This document shows, piece after piece, positions 44,473-55,883 of a stretch of DNA of 64,000 bases. The translations under genes were made by a program, and so were the position numbers. The notes beneath the pieces were generated by a model. The model was not told where the DNA came from and searched no databases. It worked only from the letters and a program-made list of their open reading frames with translations. Origin of the DNA: Pseudocercospora fijiensis CIRAD86 (Eukaryota > Ascomycota > Dothideomycetes > Mycosphaerellales > Mycosphaerellaceae). The stretch lies in the NCBI RefSeq assembly GCF_000340215.1, contig NW_006921538.1:3846936-3910935 (forward strand), in the 5' to 3' direction. Positions within the stretch are counted from its first letter, which is position 1. Each line of letters starts with the position of its first letter.

Positions 44473-45300
44473 ATGGCTCCCAACAACAGCTTCAACCTCC
44501 CCTTCAGGCCAGGCAAGAAGCCTGTAGGCGCCAGCCTGTCTACACTCTGCTTCAGACCAAAGGCCTCCTCAACAGCCGTAGCCAGGACTTCCCAGAGGAA
44601 GGATAGAGATGGTGACGAGGTTGCCAAGAAAAAGCTCAAACGCGTCCTGGAGTCTGCGCTTCAAGAGACGTCTACAACCTCCGTCGACAAGTTCAACTTC
44701 CAAATCAGCGCTGGCTCCGAGCCATATTACAACTCTGAGCTCGCAACGTCGCAGCGAGCACCAGATCCAAACGGTCCTGAAGCCGAACAAGCGACGGATG
44801 CCCGCGAAGCGTGTGAGGAGATCGAATGGGACGAGCAAATCGAGGCCAAACCGCTCAAACGCGAACGTGCCGACGCAAAAAAGCAAAAGCTCAAACGCGC
44901 AGCCGAAGCCCAGAAAGCCAGAAACTCCCTCATCAAATCCCAGCACAACGAATCCGAAATGCTCAGCATGCTAAGCGGCTTCAAGGTCAACGTCAACAGG
45001 AAATCCGCCGGCATCTCCAAAGCAAGTCGCTTCAAAACTCCTACCATCGACTACACGAAACTTCAACGGCAGGGGAAAGCTCTGGTCAAAGCGGCTCAGG
45101 ATCGAGTCCTTCCGGCTGAGACTTTCTGGCGTGATGGGCTTGAGTCGAGAAAGGAGAGGGATGAGCATATTGCGAATGCGGCGGAGCGTGCGACGTATTT
45201 GCAGGAGTCGAGGGTTAGGGTGCATAGTTGTGCGGCTTGGAACAGGGCCCGCGAGAGGGGGGAGAGGAATGGGGATGGGACGCCGAGGTTGTTGAGGTGA
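44473..45300 (+). CDS. Hypothetical basic protein, 275 aa
   Basis: An intact single exon from ATG 44473 (MAPNNSFNLPFRPGKKPVGA). A Lys/Arg-rich central segment (PLKRERADAKKQKLKRAAEA, about residues 127-146) looks like a nuclear localisation signal plus helix. It is followed by a Ser/Lys-rich linker and a long C-terminal helix (VKAAQDRVLPAETFWRDGLE and on). No family is recognised. It shares its upstream region with the divergent gene at 44050. Confidence 0.62.
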   Translation: MAPNNSFNLPFRPGKKPVGASLSTLCFRPKASSTAVARTSQRKDRDGDEVAKKKLKRVLESALQETSTTSVDKFNFQISAGSEPYYNSELATSQRAPDPNGPEAEQATDAREACEEIEWDEQIEAKPLKRERADAKKQKLKRAAEAQKARNSLIKSQHNESEMLSMLSGFKVNVNRKSAGISKASRFKTPTIDYTKLQRQGKALVKAAQDRVLPAETFWRDGLESRKERDEHIANAAERATYLQESRVRVHSCAAWNRARERGERNGDGTPRLLR

Positions 45301-45497
45301 AAGGGAGCATTGACGCTGTGCTGAAGGAGTTTGGATGACCGCAAGGTGTTGAGATGACGTGTCCAGATTATGGATGGAGAAGATGGAAGAACTCGACAAA
45401 CTACACTACTTTCGTTCCTTTGCTTACACACGACAAAACCCAAGCCAGCTCCAAAAAAAAAACCAAGAAATGCTCCAAACCCCAACTCTCCAATCCT

Positions 45498-45842
45498 CTA
45501 ATGACCCCGACAATTAAACCCCCCATTATCCCTAATCGCAGTCCAAACCCCATTGAGCGTACGATTAATCTTTCCATGTCTGTTTCGCATGGCATTGAAC
45601 GTCATCTTCGTCATGCCGCGGGAATCAGCATTGCAATGGATCATGGAAGGCAAAGCACCAGACTTCTTGAGACCCCGGATTGCAGCGTCGCATTTGGAAC
45701 GCATGTAGTAGCGCCCGATGCTGATGTCGTAGTTCACGACGAGACCGTGATCGGTGGCTTTGCAGGATTGCTGGTTCATTGGGGCCGGGCCGGCGAGGGC
45801 GAGGGCGACGAGGAGGAAGAGGGCGATGAGGGGGCGGAACAT
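45498..45842 (-). CDS. Small secreted protein with four cysteines (effector-like candidate)
   Basis: A single exon of 114 aa. The start at ATG 45842-45840 is chosen because it opens a clean signal peptide (MFRPLIALFLLVALALA). The open frame extends further upstream but is Thr/His-rich and not coding-like. The mature protein of about 97 aa is basic with four cysteines (27, 51, 70, 111), the last close to the C-terminus in GGFNCRGH. No family is recognised. Size, secretion and cysteine pattern resemble fungal secreted effector-like proteins. It could equally be an antimicrobial or structural secreted protein. Confidence 0.7.
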   Translation of the reverse strand: MFRPLIALFLLVALALAGPAPMNQQSCKATDHGLVVNYDISIGRYYMRSKCDAAIRGLKKSGALPSMIHCNADSRGMTKMTFNAMRNRHGKINRTLNGVWTAIRDNGGFNCRGH

Positions 45843-47039
45843 GGTCGTTTGTTGTTGATGAGTGGTTGTGTGTGTAGTATGAGTGAGTGAGTGGTTGTCG
45901 ATGTGCGTTGTGGGTTTGTGAAAGGAGTGTGATGTACAGTCCTGCTGTGACGCTTGTTTGTTACTGAAGGAGTGTGATGCTGTTTGAAGGCTTTTCTGCT
46001 CCGGCCATGTTGGGAAGATATACACTCCATACTTAACATGGTATCATCGTTTGAGGTCAGACAAAGAGGCGGAACTCCCGATTACCGCGACAATAGAGCT
46101 CCTCTTTCAAACTCGTAATCGAAATCCTGGGTTGGCTTTGTTCGGCCAAGTTCTTGTGCCTCTGCTATTGACACCTGTTTACGGAACGTATAATCTTTCA
46201 ACGAAGTGGCTTCGTCTGGATCCAGCATTCAATGTTTCAGGCTGAGCGCAGCTTGTAGACTTCAATTCGAGCCGAGAGAGCGGAATCTTAGGACAGGATT
46301 GGTTGTCGACGAGAGTGAAGCTGATATGAGTCCAGATTCGTTTTCTAGAGATCTGCAAACAGGATCAGAGTGAGGCAAAACGGAATGACCGGTGGCGATG
46401 TTCAGAGTCCCAAAATAGCTTCTCCTGTGTCCAATTTCACACGTTTGTCCAGCGCCTCAAGAGCCTTTCTTCTGAGACCGCAGCATCGGGCCCATATGGG
46501 GTTTCATACATTCTTTCTAAGTTGAACAGCGAGTGTTCTCATGAAGGACCTCTGTCTCCGCTCTGCAATTGTGTTGGGAGTCTAGAGTGGTGATGATGTC
46601 GTAGGTCTTCGTTTCGCGCCGGGCGGACACTCTTTCCTGCATCGCATGACCAGAGTGACCCTTCGTCGCCCTGTTGGAGTCATTAAAATCAGTTTGCTGT
46701 GGTAGAGAGTTTGCAGTGGCTTCACGAGGAAAGCACAAGGTGGCGACGTGACGGTGTGAGTCTGCAGCTGTTCATCCAATTCTCCGTCACGGTCCATCCC
46801 ATCGCCTTTTCAGGGGCGGAAGGCTTTCGTATACGCCAAAGTAGAGCATTGGCTCTCGCCTCTGCTGGGTTTCGCGGCTCTCGTGATTTTTATCCAGCGG
46901 CGTTGTTGCGTTGGGGCTGTCGGAGCTTTCAGGGGCTGCGGTGGTGCTGCGCGAGCAGCTCGTGTCGGTTGGGTCTGCCAGGCGTGCATGGTGTGGCGAT
47001 GGCATCTCTGTTGATGCTGTGATGGCTTGTGGTCGATCT
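45843..47039. other. Gene-free stretch
   Basis: Its left part is the promoter of the small secreted protein gene. The remainder has short overlapping frames only. I see no repeat or RNA gene that can be supported. Confidence 0.4.
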
Positions 47040-47174
47040 CTAGTCCCCTGAACGTCTCTCGCAGCCCATGAATACGAAGATGGATGCAAATGGGAGAAGA
47101 AATACAGCAGCAGCACCCGCGTATACCCACAAAGCTGGACCCTCCCGTCCAGCGAACTTGCCGAAGCTCACCAT
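47040..47174 (-). CDS. Tiny single-pass membrane protein, 44 aa
   Basis: The minus strand from ATG 47174-47172 to a stop at 47042-47040 encodes 44 aa: a short polar N-terminus (MVSFGKFAGREGPALWVYAG), one hydrophobic helix of about 20 residues (Ala/Val/Phe/Leu-rich, about 16-36) and a charged end (CERRSGD). This layout is common for small mitochondrial or ER membrane proteins that annotation pipelines miss. No homologue is claimed. A 3' intron could extend it. Confidence 0.42.
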   Translation of the reverse strand: MVSFGKFAGREGPALWVYAGAAAVFLLPFASIFVFMGCERRSGD

Positions 47175-49076
47175 GATGCAAGAAACCGTTGCCTAGCCTC
47201 GCTTAGCAATGGAGCTATATGTATGCAGTTGAATCCCCTTCATTAACAATCACCCAGCTACAAAGACGCGTGGCGCAGTGGTAAAATTTGCGCACAATTC
47301 CTTAGGTATGTTGTCCCCCAGTCCCGCACACAAGTGACATGTATGTCTCAATCGGGGTGGCTCCCCGCGACATATTGAGACTCACGGCAGTAAAGAAAAC
47401 CCGTCCGGTGGGTATTTCACTACGCAGGTGGTTGAGCGTTCATCCGAGCGTTCAGCGGAGCCTGCGTAGAAGTTTTGCCTTTTTTGAACTCTTGAGGTGG
47501 ATTTGCCGCTCGTCACCTTTTTTGCTTCGAGGCTGTTCAATGGGCCATACTGTTCATTTCCAATCCATTCCTTTTGGTGTAGGCACACGCAGAAGAGCGA
47601 AATGGAGATCGAACGCACCAAGCATGTTCATGTTCATCTTGTTGCATTGGCCCTGACATGTTCTCAACCGCGCTCGTGCCGATGGCTGATACATCTGGCG
47701 CAGAAACTTCGGCTTGATTTTCAAATACATCCAAGCACGAGTGATTGCAACTAGCACTCTATTCTCCACCAACAACATGTGGTTCCAGCTTCGCTTTGCC
47801 AGCAAGCAACGCCCTCTCCACCATCGAGATATCCAAGCGCCTCAGTATTTGACTTTGGTCTCATGGAAGGCTTACCATCAAGAGAACAGCAACGTGATAA
47901 GAGACTCAACAAGGCCCAAAGTACCTATCGTGAGCTTGAAGTTCATGCAATCCAGGTATCAAGACGAAACTGGTGCTCGTAGATACTCAAAATAGGCCAT
48001 ACTCTTTCCTCATTCAATTTCTTGGTATTCATATGACTATTTGATCTGCGCAACTCCTCAAAAAGCCCAGCCACGATATAGTTTAAGCATCGCCAACTCG
48101 TTGCGCCTATCCGTGGACCGCATCTATACTTCCCACACACATTCACCATACAGACTTCGAATGGAACTACGTCCCTTGAGCTAGCTTTCCTTATCGCTTT
48201 AGTGGACGATTACTGCCTTGTGACCCGCATGAAGATACCGCGACGGACTATCCTAGAAGAACAAAGGGTTGATGAATGAAGTCTGAATATCGAACCCCTG
48301 AATGGCACAGTGCCTTTGTTCTAATACAAGAGACAAAGGTTGTATTCAGACATGCGTCGGTATCCAGACAGAACAGTAAACCTCTCTGCAATGCCCGGAT
48401 CTGATTATTGAGTTTCTCAGAAGCCTCCCTTTTGTCTCACCAATCTGCTTCTCAATCACTCATAGAATCCTGGTCAGTAGGAAGACATTTTTCTGAAAAC
48501 CTGACGGCAGTGGTTTGAAATTATCGTAAGGTTTCCTTTCTGTTCTGCTCTTTAAAGAGAGGAATTCCGCGCGTAGACACTTGTACATCTTTGAAGTTTT
48601 TGGTTGATTAAGATATAGTCTGGTCGTCGTTGAAGCAGTCTGCGGACGCTCCTACGCCGAGGCCGAGGAAGAAGGCTGCTGCAGGGCATCATCAGAATTT
48701 GAAACGACTGAGCGATTAGCCTTGCTGCTCCCTCTCCTTTCCCTTAGTGCGGAAAGATCATTAACAGCTTATGTGCCGGCTTTGACAATGCCGCCCTGCC
48801 TTCTGCTCTGTGCCAGAAGCTGCGATACCCAGCATTGAGAAATCGATGATAATGCACTATGCTGTTTCCTGGATGAACTTCTTCATACGTGGCGTGCAAG
48901 GGAATAGTCTCGCGGGCCATGATCTGGATCTTCTGATAAACACGGACAAGGCCACCAAGACCTTGCCAACATTCATGAACAGCAAGAACAGACACCAAGT
49001 ATTTCTCAACACAGTCAGAACCAAGGACCACACCTACCTTCCACACTGAGCCCTGCGCCTGTTCTTCGAAGTTTTC
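47175..49076. other. Gene-free stretch
   Basis: About 1.9 kb with short unsupported frames. Near 47262-47275 there is a sequence matching a tRNA/Pol III A box, without a convincing B box or cloverleaf. Nothing else is recognised. Confidence 0.4.
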
Positions 49077-50365
49077 ATGAGAACTTCTCCTCCTGCATCC
49101 AGCCTGACGGCGACACAACGTGCTTTAAACACTAGCGAGGTACTCGAGGCCATCTTGTATCAGGTCAAAGACCGAGATGAGCTTCTACAATTAGTGTCAT
49201 TCTCCAAGACGGCGAGGAACGTGATATACGGAGCAAGCAGCGCCAGCCACGGGCTCTCGCTATCGAAGTCTCGTCGTGCACCGCTTGTGTGGGAGGTCGA
49301 CTTCAAGAACAGCACCATCGTCAATCTGACTGCCGATCACGCCCAACAAGCTTCCGGTCTCAAGATTCTCAAGCCAGTCGTGCTGACCGACTTCCTCCTC
49401 TTTGATCGCTACTACGCAAAGCTGAGTTTGGTCGAGCGCCTGGACACCGATACGCGCGTTGTAGGCTGGAAGATTCGCTTAGCCTTTCTGCAGCATGCCC
49501 TTCAGACTCGACCTGATTTCACCATCTTCCGCATGTTCCTTAGCAATCCGCCAGTTGAGGCAGTGGAGCTGGCCTGGATACCACCTCACCCAAATGTGGG
49601 GTATGGTAGCAGCGGTATTACTCAGCTGTTCATCGCTGGAGGCGTCTGTCTTCGAGACGTGATCAATCAGATACCTGTTATGCAAAGCCAATGGGTTGAG
49701 AGTAGGAGAGCTCACTATTGCAGGCCGCCTCTTCGTCTCATCCGAGCAGTGGAACAAGGTTGACACTCTGCTCAGCAGACCGGGTCAGCGTCCTTGCAAG
49801 ATCTTTCGCTTCCCATGTCGCAAGACACACTTTCGCAGACTCAAGTCGAATGGACTCCTCCAAGCACGAGGTACCGCGCGGATTAGCATTGCAGGATTTC
49901 GATGGCAATTGGGGAAAAACGCGAACACAGCAACCCCAACCCCTGAATTCCCACCTCTTCGCCCGTCAACACGGAACGTTCGACTTCACCGCTTTCGAAG
50001 GTGCGATATGTCGTCTGACCACAGTATACCTTACCAGTAATGCCTTCCTCTACGGCACTCAAGTCGCCCCACCGCCCGTGACGACGCTAGTCGTGGACCT
50101 CTTCAGGACCAGAATCAAGCACTGACCGAGATCCCCAGCAAATGCGGCTTGGAGAGAATCCAGGTATACGAGTCGACAACGATGACGGTGTGGCCATTGG
50201 CGATATTCAGGAGGCATACTTTGTATTCCCGAAGAAGTTGCAGAAGGCCGCGTCCGATCTCACGTTGGTGTTTCTGCCATGCGTTGGCTTGCTAACGGAG
50301 TTGGAACGTGATGCTGTTGAGGAAGGTATCTCTATTGGTGGCGTTGAAGAGCGATTGAACTGGTA
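49077..50365 (+). pseudogene. F-box protein gene broken by several frameshifts
   Basis: The frame opens at 49077 (MRTSPPASS) with an F-box-like segment (LNTSEVLEAILYQVKDRDEL) and runs 200 residues. Near 49690 it shifts to the next frame (RVGELTIAGRLFVSSEQW), near 49770-49800 to the third (MDSSKHEVPRGLALQDFDGN, then VYLTSNAFLYGTQVAPPPVT), and near 50115 back to the first, ending ISIGGVEERLNW at 50365. Each segment is coding-like and contiguous without credible introns, so at least three indels separate it from a single protein of about 430 residues. It would have been a substrate adaptor of SCF ubiquitin ligase. Confidence 0.6.
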
Positions 50366-50820
50366 AAGGCGAACGGTCGAGGGTGGTAGGAAAAGGCCGA
50401 GAAGGGATGAAAACGGGGTTTCTGCTATTCAGAAGGAGTGACGAGCTTGAAGCTGCTGAGATGTCGGGAGTGGCCGTTTCGCATGGCCTGTGCTCCCGTG
50501 GGAGAGATATCTTTTCCATCGCTCGCTCCTGTTCTCATACAAATGGAATCACTTATGGAGTCCTCAGTCTAGCCTTTCCTGCTCCCACGAAAGTCCAGTC
50601 GCAATGGCTCCTACATCAATATGCAGAATCTCATCATGACAACCATCTCTCTAGTGTGCGTCTTGAGACTCTGCGGACATGCACGCCCATTTCTCGCGTA
50701 TCTTGCCATATTTTCATCTTCTCTCGCCGCTCGTAGACCTTCACGTAAGACAAAACTTCACACTGCCAGACACCACCACCACCACTCGCACCCATCAGAC
50801 ACACCAAGCCCACCACCACA
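50366..50820. other. Intergenic stretch between two F-box genes
   Basis: No supported gene. The right part, rich in cacc and cat repeats near 50770-50815, is the leader of the next F-box gene. Confidence 0.45.
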
Positions 50821-51249
50821 ATGACAGCCGCGGCAAAAGTCTTCGAAACCGTCGAGCTCCTCGAAATGATCCTCCTCCGCCTCCCCGTCGCCTCCATAAA
50901 AAAGAACCGGCGCATCAACAAATTCTTCAAAGCCGTCGTCGACACCTCCCCCGTGATCCAAAAAAAAAGATCACGAACTACAAGCACCTCCCGATTTTCG
51001 GGCTCCCACAGTTCGCGCACATGGGCTGGACGGTGGAAGGCGGGAGGAAGGTATGAAATTTCCATCCTACCAACAAGGAGAAAGGCCTTCGCCTTCTGCA
51101 GCTGCGCCCTCTCTGGTAGGGGGAACCTGACAACGACCATCCTAGAGACCCAGCAATTAGCGGACATCAGTGCTTCTTGCAATCTCGCGCGATATCGGCT
51201 ACTACTCAAGAACTGCGAGGAGAGCTCCATCAGTCTCGATCTACCTTAG
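50821..51249 (+). pseudogene. Short F-box gene with frameshift at an A9 run
   Basis: ATG 50821 opens an F-box N-terminus (VFETVELLEMILLRLPVASI followed by NRRINKFFKAVVDTS). At the A9 run around 50949-50957 the coding sense moves to another frame (ITNYKHLPIFGLPQFAHMGW), then returns to the original near 51050 (KAFAFCSCALSGRGN), ending at 51249. The conserved-looking middle in the wrong frame indicates two compensating indels rather than a different protein. The whole is short for the family (about 143 codons), so it is probably truncated as well. Confidence 0.52.
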
Positions 51250-51410
51250 AAGAGGAAGAGACAGTTCTATCCCTACCGGGACACAAGTGTTGGCCATTCA
51301 AACGTCTCCTGCTTCCCCTCTACTGCGAGGTCAATAACACTCATCTTGAGACTGGTGGTACGAGAGAGGACGACGATGGCATAGCCACTGGTCGAGTGCG
51401 CTTTCTTTGT

Positions 51411-52405
51411 CTACTTTCCCAAGAAAAACTCCGTCAAATCCTTCGCCAATCTCTGCGGCTGTTCCAACGCCAGAGAATGACCGCACTCCTGATAGATCTC
51501 CGACTTCACAACATTAGCGGCAAACTTCCTCGCACACTCCTCTACCTTCGGACCAAAGAACTCCGGAGCACCAATCGTCATCACAGGGATCGTCAACTTC
51601 TCTTTCGCCAGTGCTTGATTGATATCGCCATTTTTGAAACCAGCGCGATACGTTTCAAGAATGCCTCGCAGACAACCCGGCTGCTTGACACATTCGATCC
51701 AATGGTTGAGGGCTTTCGGCTCGATGTTGGTAGGATTATAGCATTCCTGCTTGATGAACATCTCCCAAAACTCGAACTCCTTTCCCCGAATGAGCATTTC
51801 TGGGATATGCGGGATGGCAAAGAAGCCAAGGTGCTACGGATTCAACATCAGCAAGCCAAAGATTTCCCAATATCAATACCACCGACGAAGTTGATTCCAC
51901 TTACCCAACACCACACCCCCTCCTCCCGAAACTGCGCCCCAACATTCTCCCTCGTCCAGAACGAACTCTCCTCCAACCCCAATCCACTCAACAACATCTC
52001 ACAAAAACTCAACTTCACCACCCTCTCCCGATACATCCCCGCCACAGCATACGCATAATCCGCCCCACGATCCTCTCCGTGAAGGAAAAACCTCTCATGT
52101 CCGAGCTGCGTCATCAGCTCCGCACAATCTGACGCCTGTTCTTTGGAATCGTAGCCATCTGTGGTTGGGGGTTTGTCGGTGTAGCCGAAACCTCGGAGAT
52201 CGGGCGCGACGACGGTGAAGTTTGGGGTGAGGAGGGGAACGATGCGATACCAGTAGAAGCTGTTTTTGGGGGTGCCGTGGAGGAGGAGGAGGGCTGGGCC
52301 GGTTCCGGCTGTTATGTAGTGCATCCGGATGCCGTTCACTCTACGCCGGCCGTGGGTGACGGGGTTGTTGTTGTGGTCGAATGTCTCGGCGAGTTCTGAA
52401 GCCAT
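51411..52405 (-). CDS. Alpha/beta hydrolase with Asp nucleophile (epoxide hydrolase / haloacetate dehalogenase-like)
   Basis: Two exons, 52405-51905 and 51833-51411, join across a 71-nt intron (GTAAGT donor at 51904, AG at 51834) to give 307 aa. ATG 52405 is chosen because the conserved N-terminus starts there; the frame is open to 52606. Motifs are the oxyanion-hole HGTP (residues 43-46), DLRGFGYTDKP (69-79), the nucleophile elbow GEDRG with Asp112, and the catalytic His286 in ECGHSLALEQP. Asp in the elbow, followed by Arg-Gly, is the pattern of epoxide hydrolases and haloacetate dehalogenases rather than Ser esterases. It has no signal peptide, so it is intracellular, probably for detoxification. 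It is convergent with the F-box relic at 50821. Confidence 0.8.
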
Positions 52406-52857
52406 GGTCTGGGATATTGTCTTGCTGTTTCTTTGAAGAAATCGTAATGGTATCTTCTGCTCGTCGTCGAAGGCATTGTCTACCCCGCAAGATGAAACGT
52501 CACGACGGAGCTGCGGAAGAGGCTTTTGTTCGCCAAACTCAGTCGTGAGAGGCGTTCGGCAAGCGTCTGGACCTGCGACATCGAGAAGCTGGGCTCGACT
52601 GGCCACTGTGACAATCCTTGCAACTTCTTGGCACGATCTATTAATCTTTTCGCTTCAGCATCGCACGGATGGTTCCATGCACCTTGTTCCGAAGCGGTAC
52701 GGATAGGGAGAGAGATCCAGATCCACATGATGGCCGAATTTAAGAAATGCTGCATCTCGAAATCGTGACGTGATCGTTCGATGCATCTCTCATTCATCGT
52801 CGTATTAAGTTTCGCGCTAGCCAGCAATCCTTGCTTTCACATGCCCCAGGGGCTACT
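52406..52857. other. Intergenic stretch
   Basis: 5' flank of the alpha/beta hydrolase gene and 3' flank of the F-box relic to its right. Nothing else is recognised. Confidence 0.45.
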
Positions 52858-54027
52858 CTATTCCAACGTCAGAAGTTCTCTTCCGCTCGTTCGATTCTCT
52901 CTCAAGCGCCCAACATCCTCTTCAGTCAGCACGGGAAGACGCTGGATCTTTCCCCACTCCTCTTGCTTCGCCGCGATGACGCTTGGAATTCGGATCCTCC
53001 CAGTACCATGATACTCCTCCATAGCGGAGAACAGTTGCCCAACCGTCACGAAGAAGGACTCGCAATTCGAGACTCTTTCCGCAGCCATGATCGTCGTCCA
53101 GGAAGTTCTTGCTTCGCCTGGAACCACGATTTCAAGCTGAATGCTGTTGGTTGGTGGTATGGTGATGAACGTGCTCTTCCGTTCTTTCATCTCTTGGCAC
53201 ACTGTCTGACCACTATCATCGCTTGACTTCTTCTCGCCCCTGAATGTCGGCTCCAGCATAGCGAAACCCGCTTTTGCTTGCTCAGCAGCGATGCAATCTC
53301 TCTGATGAATTCATCATTCTCGTTTCTTGCAATGAACGGCAGCTTGTATGTTCCATTTCGGCGCATATATCTCAGCATCTGCTCCGTGACGGCCACCGTA
53401 TCCGCGAACTCAAGCTGTATGCCGGCCCTCAAATCTCCGCCATGTCGCACTACTGCGCTGCAGAGCTTGTACAGCTCCTGGCTGATGTTGTTCTCAGGCT
53501 GGGTTTCGAAGACTATGCGACCACGGCGCCGTTTATCGTGGTTAAGATCCGCAAGGTCGGAAGAGTTCCAGAGGAAGACTTTGCCGGTTGTTCGTATGCC
53601 GTAAAGAAGTGGGAGCCATGTGCAAAGAGACTGCTCGCTGAGTTTGGTGAGGTCCAGCTTAACCCTGGCCCTGGCGTCGTAAGCCGAGAACAGAGAACGT
53701 CTGCCAAATCTCGGCCAAGTCTTCCAATATCAGGTCGTTAAGGATCGCCGGTCGAACGAAGATCCAGCCCTGTCGTGCGAAAGGCTTCCTATCCGTATCA
53801 GGGGCGACGCGGATTATCTCTTGCCGACTTCGATGTACCGCCCACCACTCTTCTGGGTCCTTGTTGGAGAAGATCGGCGTCCAGCAGGCGGAAGAGTTGT
53901 TGAAGCAGGACTGGAAGAATCTGGAGACGCGGCGCGCGGCGATTCGGTCGGCTGGTGTCAAGTTGGCCAAGATTAGCTCGAGGAGTTCAGTGGTGTATAG
54001 AACCGCGGAAACTGCTAGGGAAGTCAT
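52858..54027 (-). pseudogene. F-box protein gene with two frameshifts
   Basis: ATG 54027-54025 opens a clear F-box protein (AVLYTTELLELILANLTPAD followed by RIAARRVSRFFQSCF). Frame is lost near 53685-53695 (WQTFSVLG against FSAYDARARVKLDLTKL), and again in an A4 run near 53267-53271 (SKQKRV against KAGFAMLEPTFRG). The remaining segments stay coding-like to the stop at 52858. No GT-AG intron explains either shift. It was an adaptor-type F-box protein of about 390 residues. Frameshifts in short runs could also be assembly errors. Confidence 0.6.
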
Positions 54028-54761
54028 GGTTTCTTTTCTGTACTCGCGTCGCTTGGGTGTAATGCACAGGTCTTTGATGTTGTAAGGCGACTTCAGCAGA
54101 TGTTGCAGGGATGCGGGCTTTAACTTTGCAGCCGCTTGGTCATGGCGACGGTCTGCAATGCTTCGAGCCATACGCACTCTGCTACCGCATTACGGCCGCG
54201 GCGCGAAATGTTCTTCACGAATTCTTCAATCACTTTCACATTTGCGGGAATAGGTCTCACGTACAAGGTGATCGAGACACTGGTGCTTGCTCAATCTTTA
54301 GAGGCGTCTGGCTTGAACCTGGTTGCCGAGTATACCATCAGACTCCTACGCTGTTTCTCAGGCACTGAAACACAGTACTAGCCTAGTTTCGCGCCTCAAG
54401 CGGATAGTAGAGCCTTTTCTTGTGAACAAAGTCCAACGTGCCCCACTTGAGTGAAACAGCCCGCAGGCAAACGCTGCGTCGCGACAACTCAAACTCGAAA
54501 GCCGCATTTCATCACATCCTTTGCGACATCAAATATCTACCTCTCCACACAACTCGCCCCGACCATTCGCACCTCGTCGAAAGGCCTCAGGTCAAGCTTC
54601 AAGAGAGATCCTTCGCCAATTTCGTACACCATTGTCTTTCGGAAGGGCAATCTATTCGCTAGGTGAGTGTTAGCGCGACCCTGACACGTCTCTTGAAGGT
54701 TCAATACTGACATCTTAGCATCCAGGCCAGCGTTCCAACTCTCTTCGCCACGTAACTCGCC
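54028..54761. other. Intergenic stretch between two divergent F-box-type genes
   Basis: Promoter region of the F-box relic (left) and of the intact gene at 54762 (right). Short frames only. Confidence 0.45.
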
Positions 54762-55883
54762 ATGGCGTCCGTAGGTGTACTTCCGCCCGACATTTGGGAG
54801 GAGATTGGCGACTACCTGGACGAACCAGAGCGATATTGGTGGCAATTGGTGATTCTAAAGCACACCGGCAATGGACTACCGCCAAAGAGAGAAGGGTCCG
54901 AGTCTCCGCCACCGCCTCCACTTCCTACAAAGGCGCAACTCGTCGGCAAATACCTGAAGTATCTCGAGGACGAGCTGGAGGCCCAGAATACCTGGCGTCG
55001 CCTCGTCAACGGATTATGCGACACGCTGCCGACCGAGATGCGCTTGGTGGTCATCAAGAGGTACCTCGAGTCGCTTTTTCCGCGCACCATCGATCATAAC
55101 CACATTCGATTCGGACACCACGTCAGAGAGTTCAGCGACATTGTCCCTGCAAAGGACAGGTTCGAGGTGGCAATCACCGAAATCGCAAATGAAATCCTCG
55201 AGAAGGTCAATTCCCAGATTGTGGACATGCACGCAGAGCACACCATGACATTCAACGCACAAGAGATCGTAAGCGAGAACGTCGAGGAGGCAATCAAGCT
55301 CATTCCCCAGCTCTGCACGTACATCTTACCCGCCAACTTCCCATCAAGAAACAGCGCCGCCACAGAAGTCGTTCCAACCTTCTTGCAGCCACAAATCCAT
55401 AACATCAAGCATCTGGAGCTCAGCACCCGCGTGGTGGGATCTGATGGCACCGCGAGATATTATCCGGTGGAGCTCTTCAAAGCACAAGACCACATCGCGA
55501 ATCTGGGAAGTTGGTTTCCAGAGCTGCAGTCTCTGGCGTTCACGATCGTCGACGGAACGAAGGGACAGCGAAGGTACTTCAAGCGAGGATTTTCACAGCA
55601 GGACACGACGTTTGCCGCAGAGGTCGAGAAGATTGTTGAGCAGATGCTGAAGCTCGACGTGGCGGAGATGGGGATCCGGCTGTGTATCAGCAACGTACCG
55701 TATTGGACGGAGCACACTTACGACTGGTATCACGCAGAGAAACAGAGTGCTTGGGACGATGCCAGTGAAGTCGATACGGACGGTCTGTCATGTCGGAGGA
55801 TCACCATGACTGCGATAGTGGAACGCCTTAAGCTCGTTAGGGTCATGAAGCCGAGGCAGGAGATGGGAGAGGAGGAGTCCTGA
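54762..55883 (+). CDS. Hypothetical protein, 373 aa, with F-box-like N-terminus
   Basis: An intact single exon from ATG 54762. The N-terminus LPPDIWEEIGDYLDEPERYW resembles an F-box start. It is followed by a Pro run (SPPPPPLP), a helical middle (residues 60-200) and a C-terminal part that reads like repeated beta-alpha units (IHNIKHLELSTRVV, then FPELQSLAFTIVDG), as in F-box proteins that compare local landscape features. The end is acidic (EEES). It is the only family-type gene in this run without a frameshift. The F-box assignment is tentative. Confidence 0.68.
   Translation: MASVGVLPPDIWEEIGDYLDEPERYWWQLVILKHTGNGLPPKREGSESPPPPPLPTKAQLVGKYLKYLEDELEAQNTWRRLVNGLCDTLPTEMRLVVIKRYLESLFPRTIDHNHIRFGHHVREFSDIVPAKDRFEVAITEIANEILEKVNSQIVDMHAEHTMTFNAQEIVSENVEEAIKLIPQLCTYILPANFPSRNSAATEVVPTFLQPQIHNIKHLELSTRVVGSDGTARYYPVELFKAQDHIANLGSWFPELQSLAFTIVDGTKGQRRYFKRGFSQQDTTFAAEVEKIVEQMLKLDVAEMGIRLCISNVPYWTEHTYDWYHAEKQSAWDDASEVDTDGLSCRRITMTAIVERLKLVRVMKPRQEMGEEES

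Noticed and set aside
47262..47340. tRNA or Pol III gene (A-box-like gtggcgcagtggta)
   Set aside because: The A box fits, but no B box (GGTTCRANNCC type) follows at a plausible distance and no cloverleaf or acceptor stem could be folded by eye.
47779..47982. Short plus-strand frame with charged C-terminus
   Set aside because: Competing overlapping frames, no domain and no support from splice signals.
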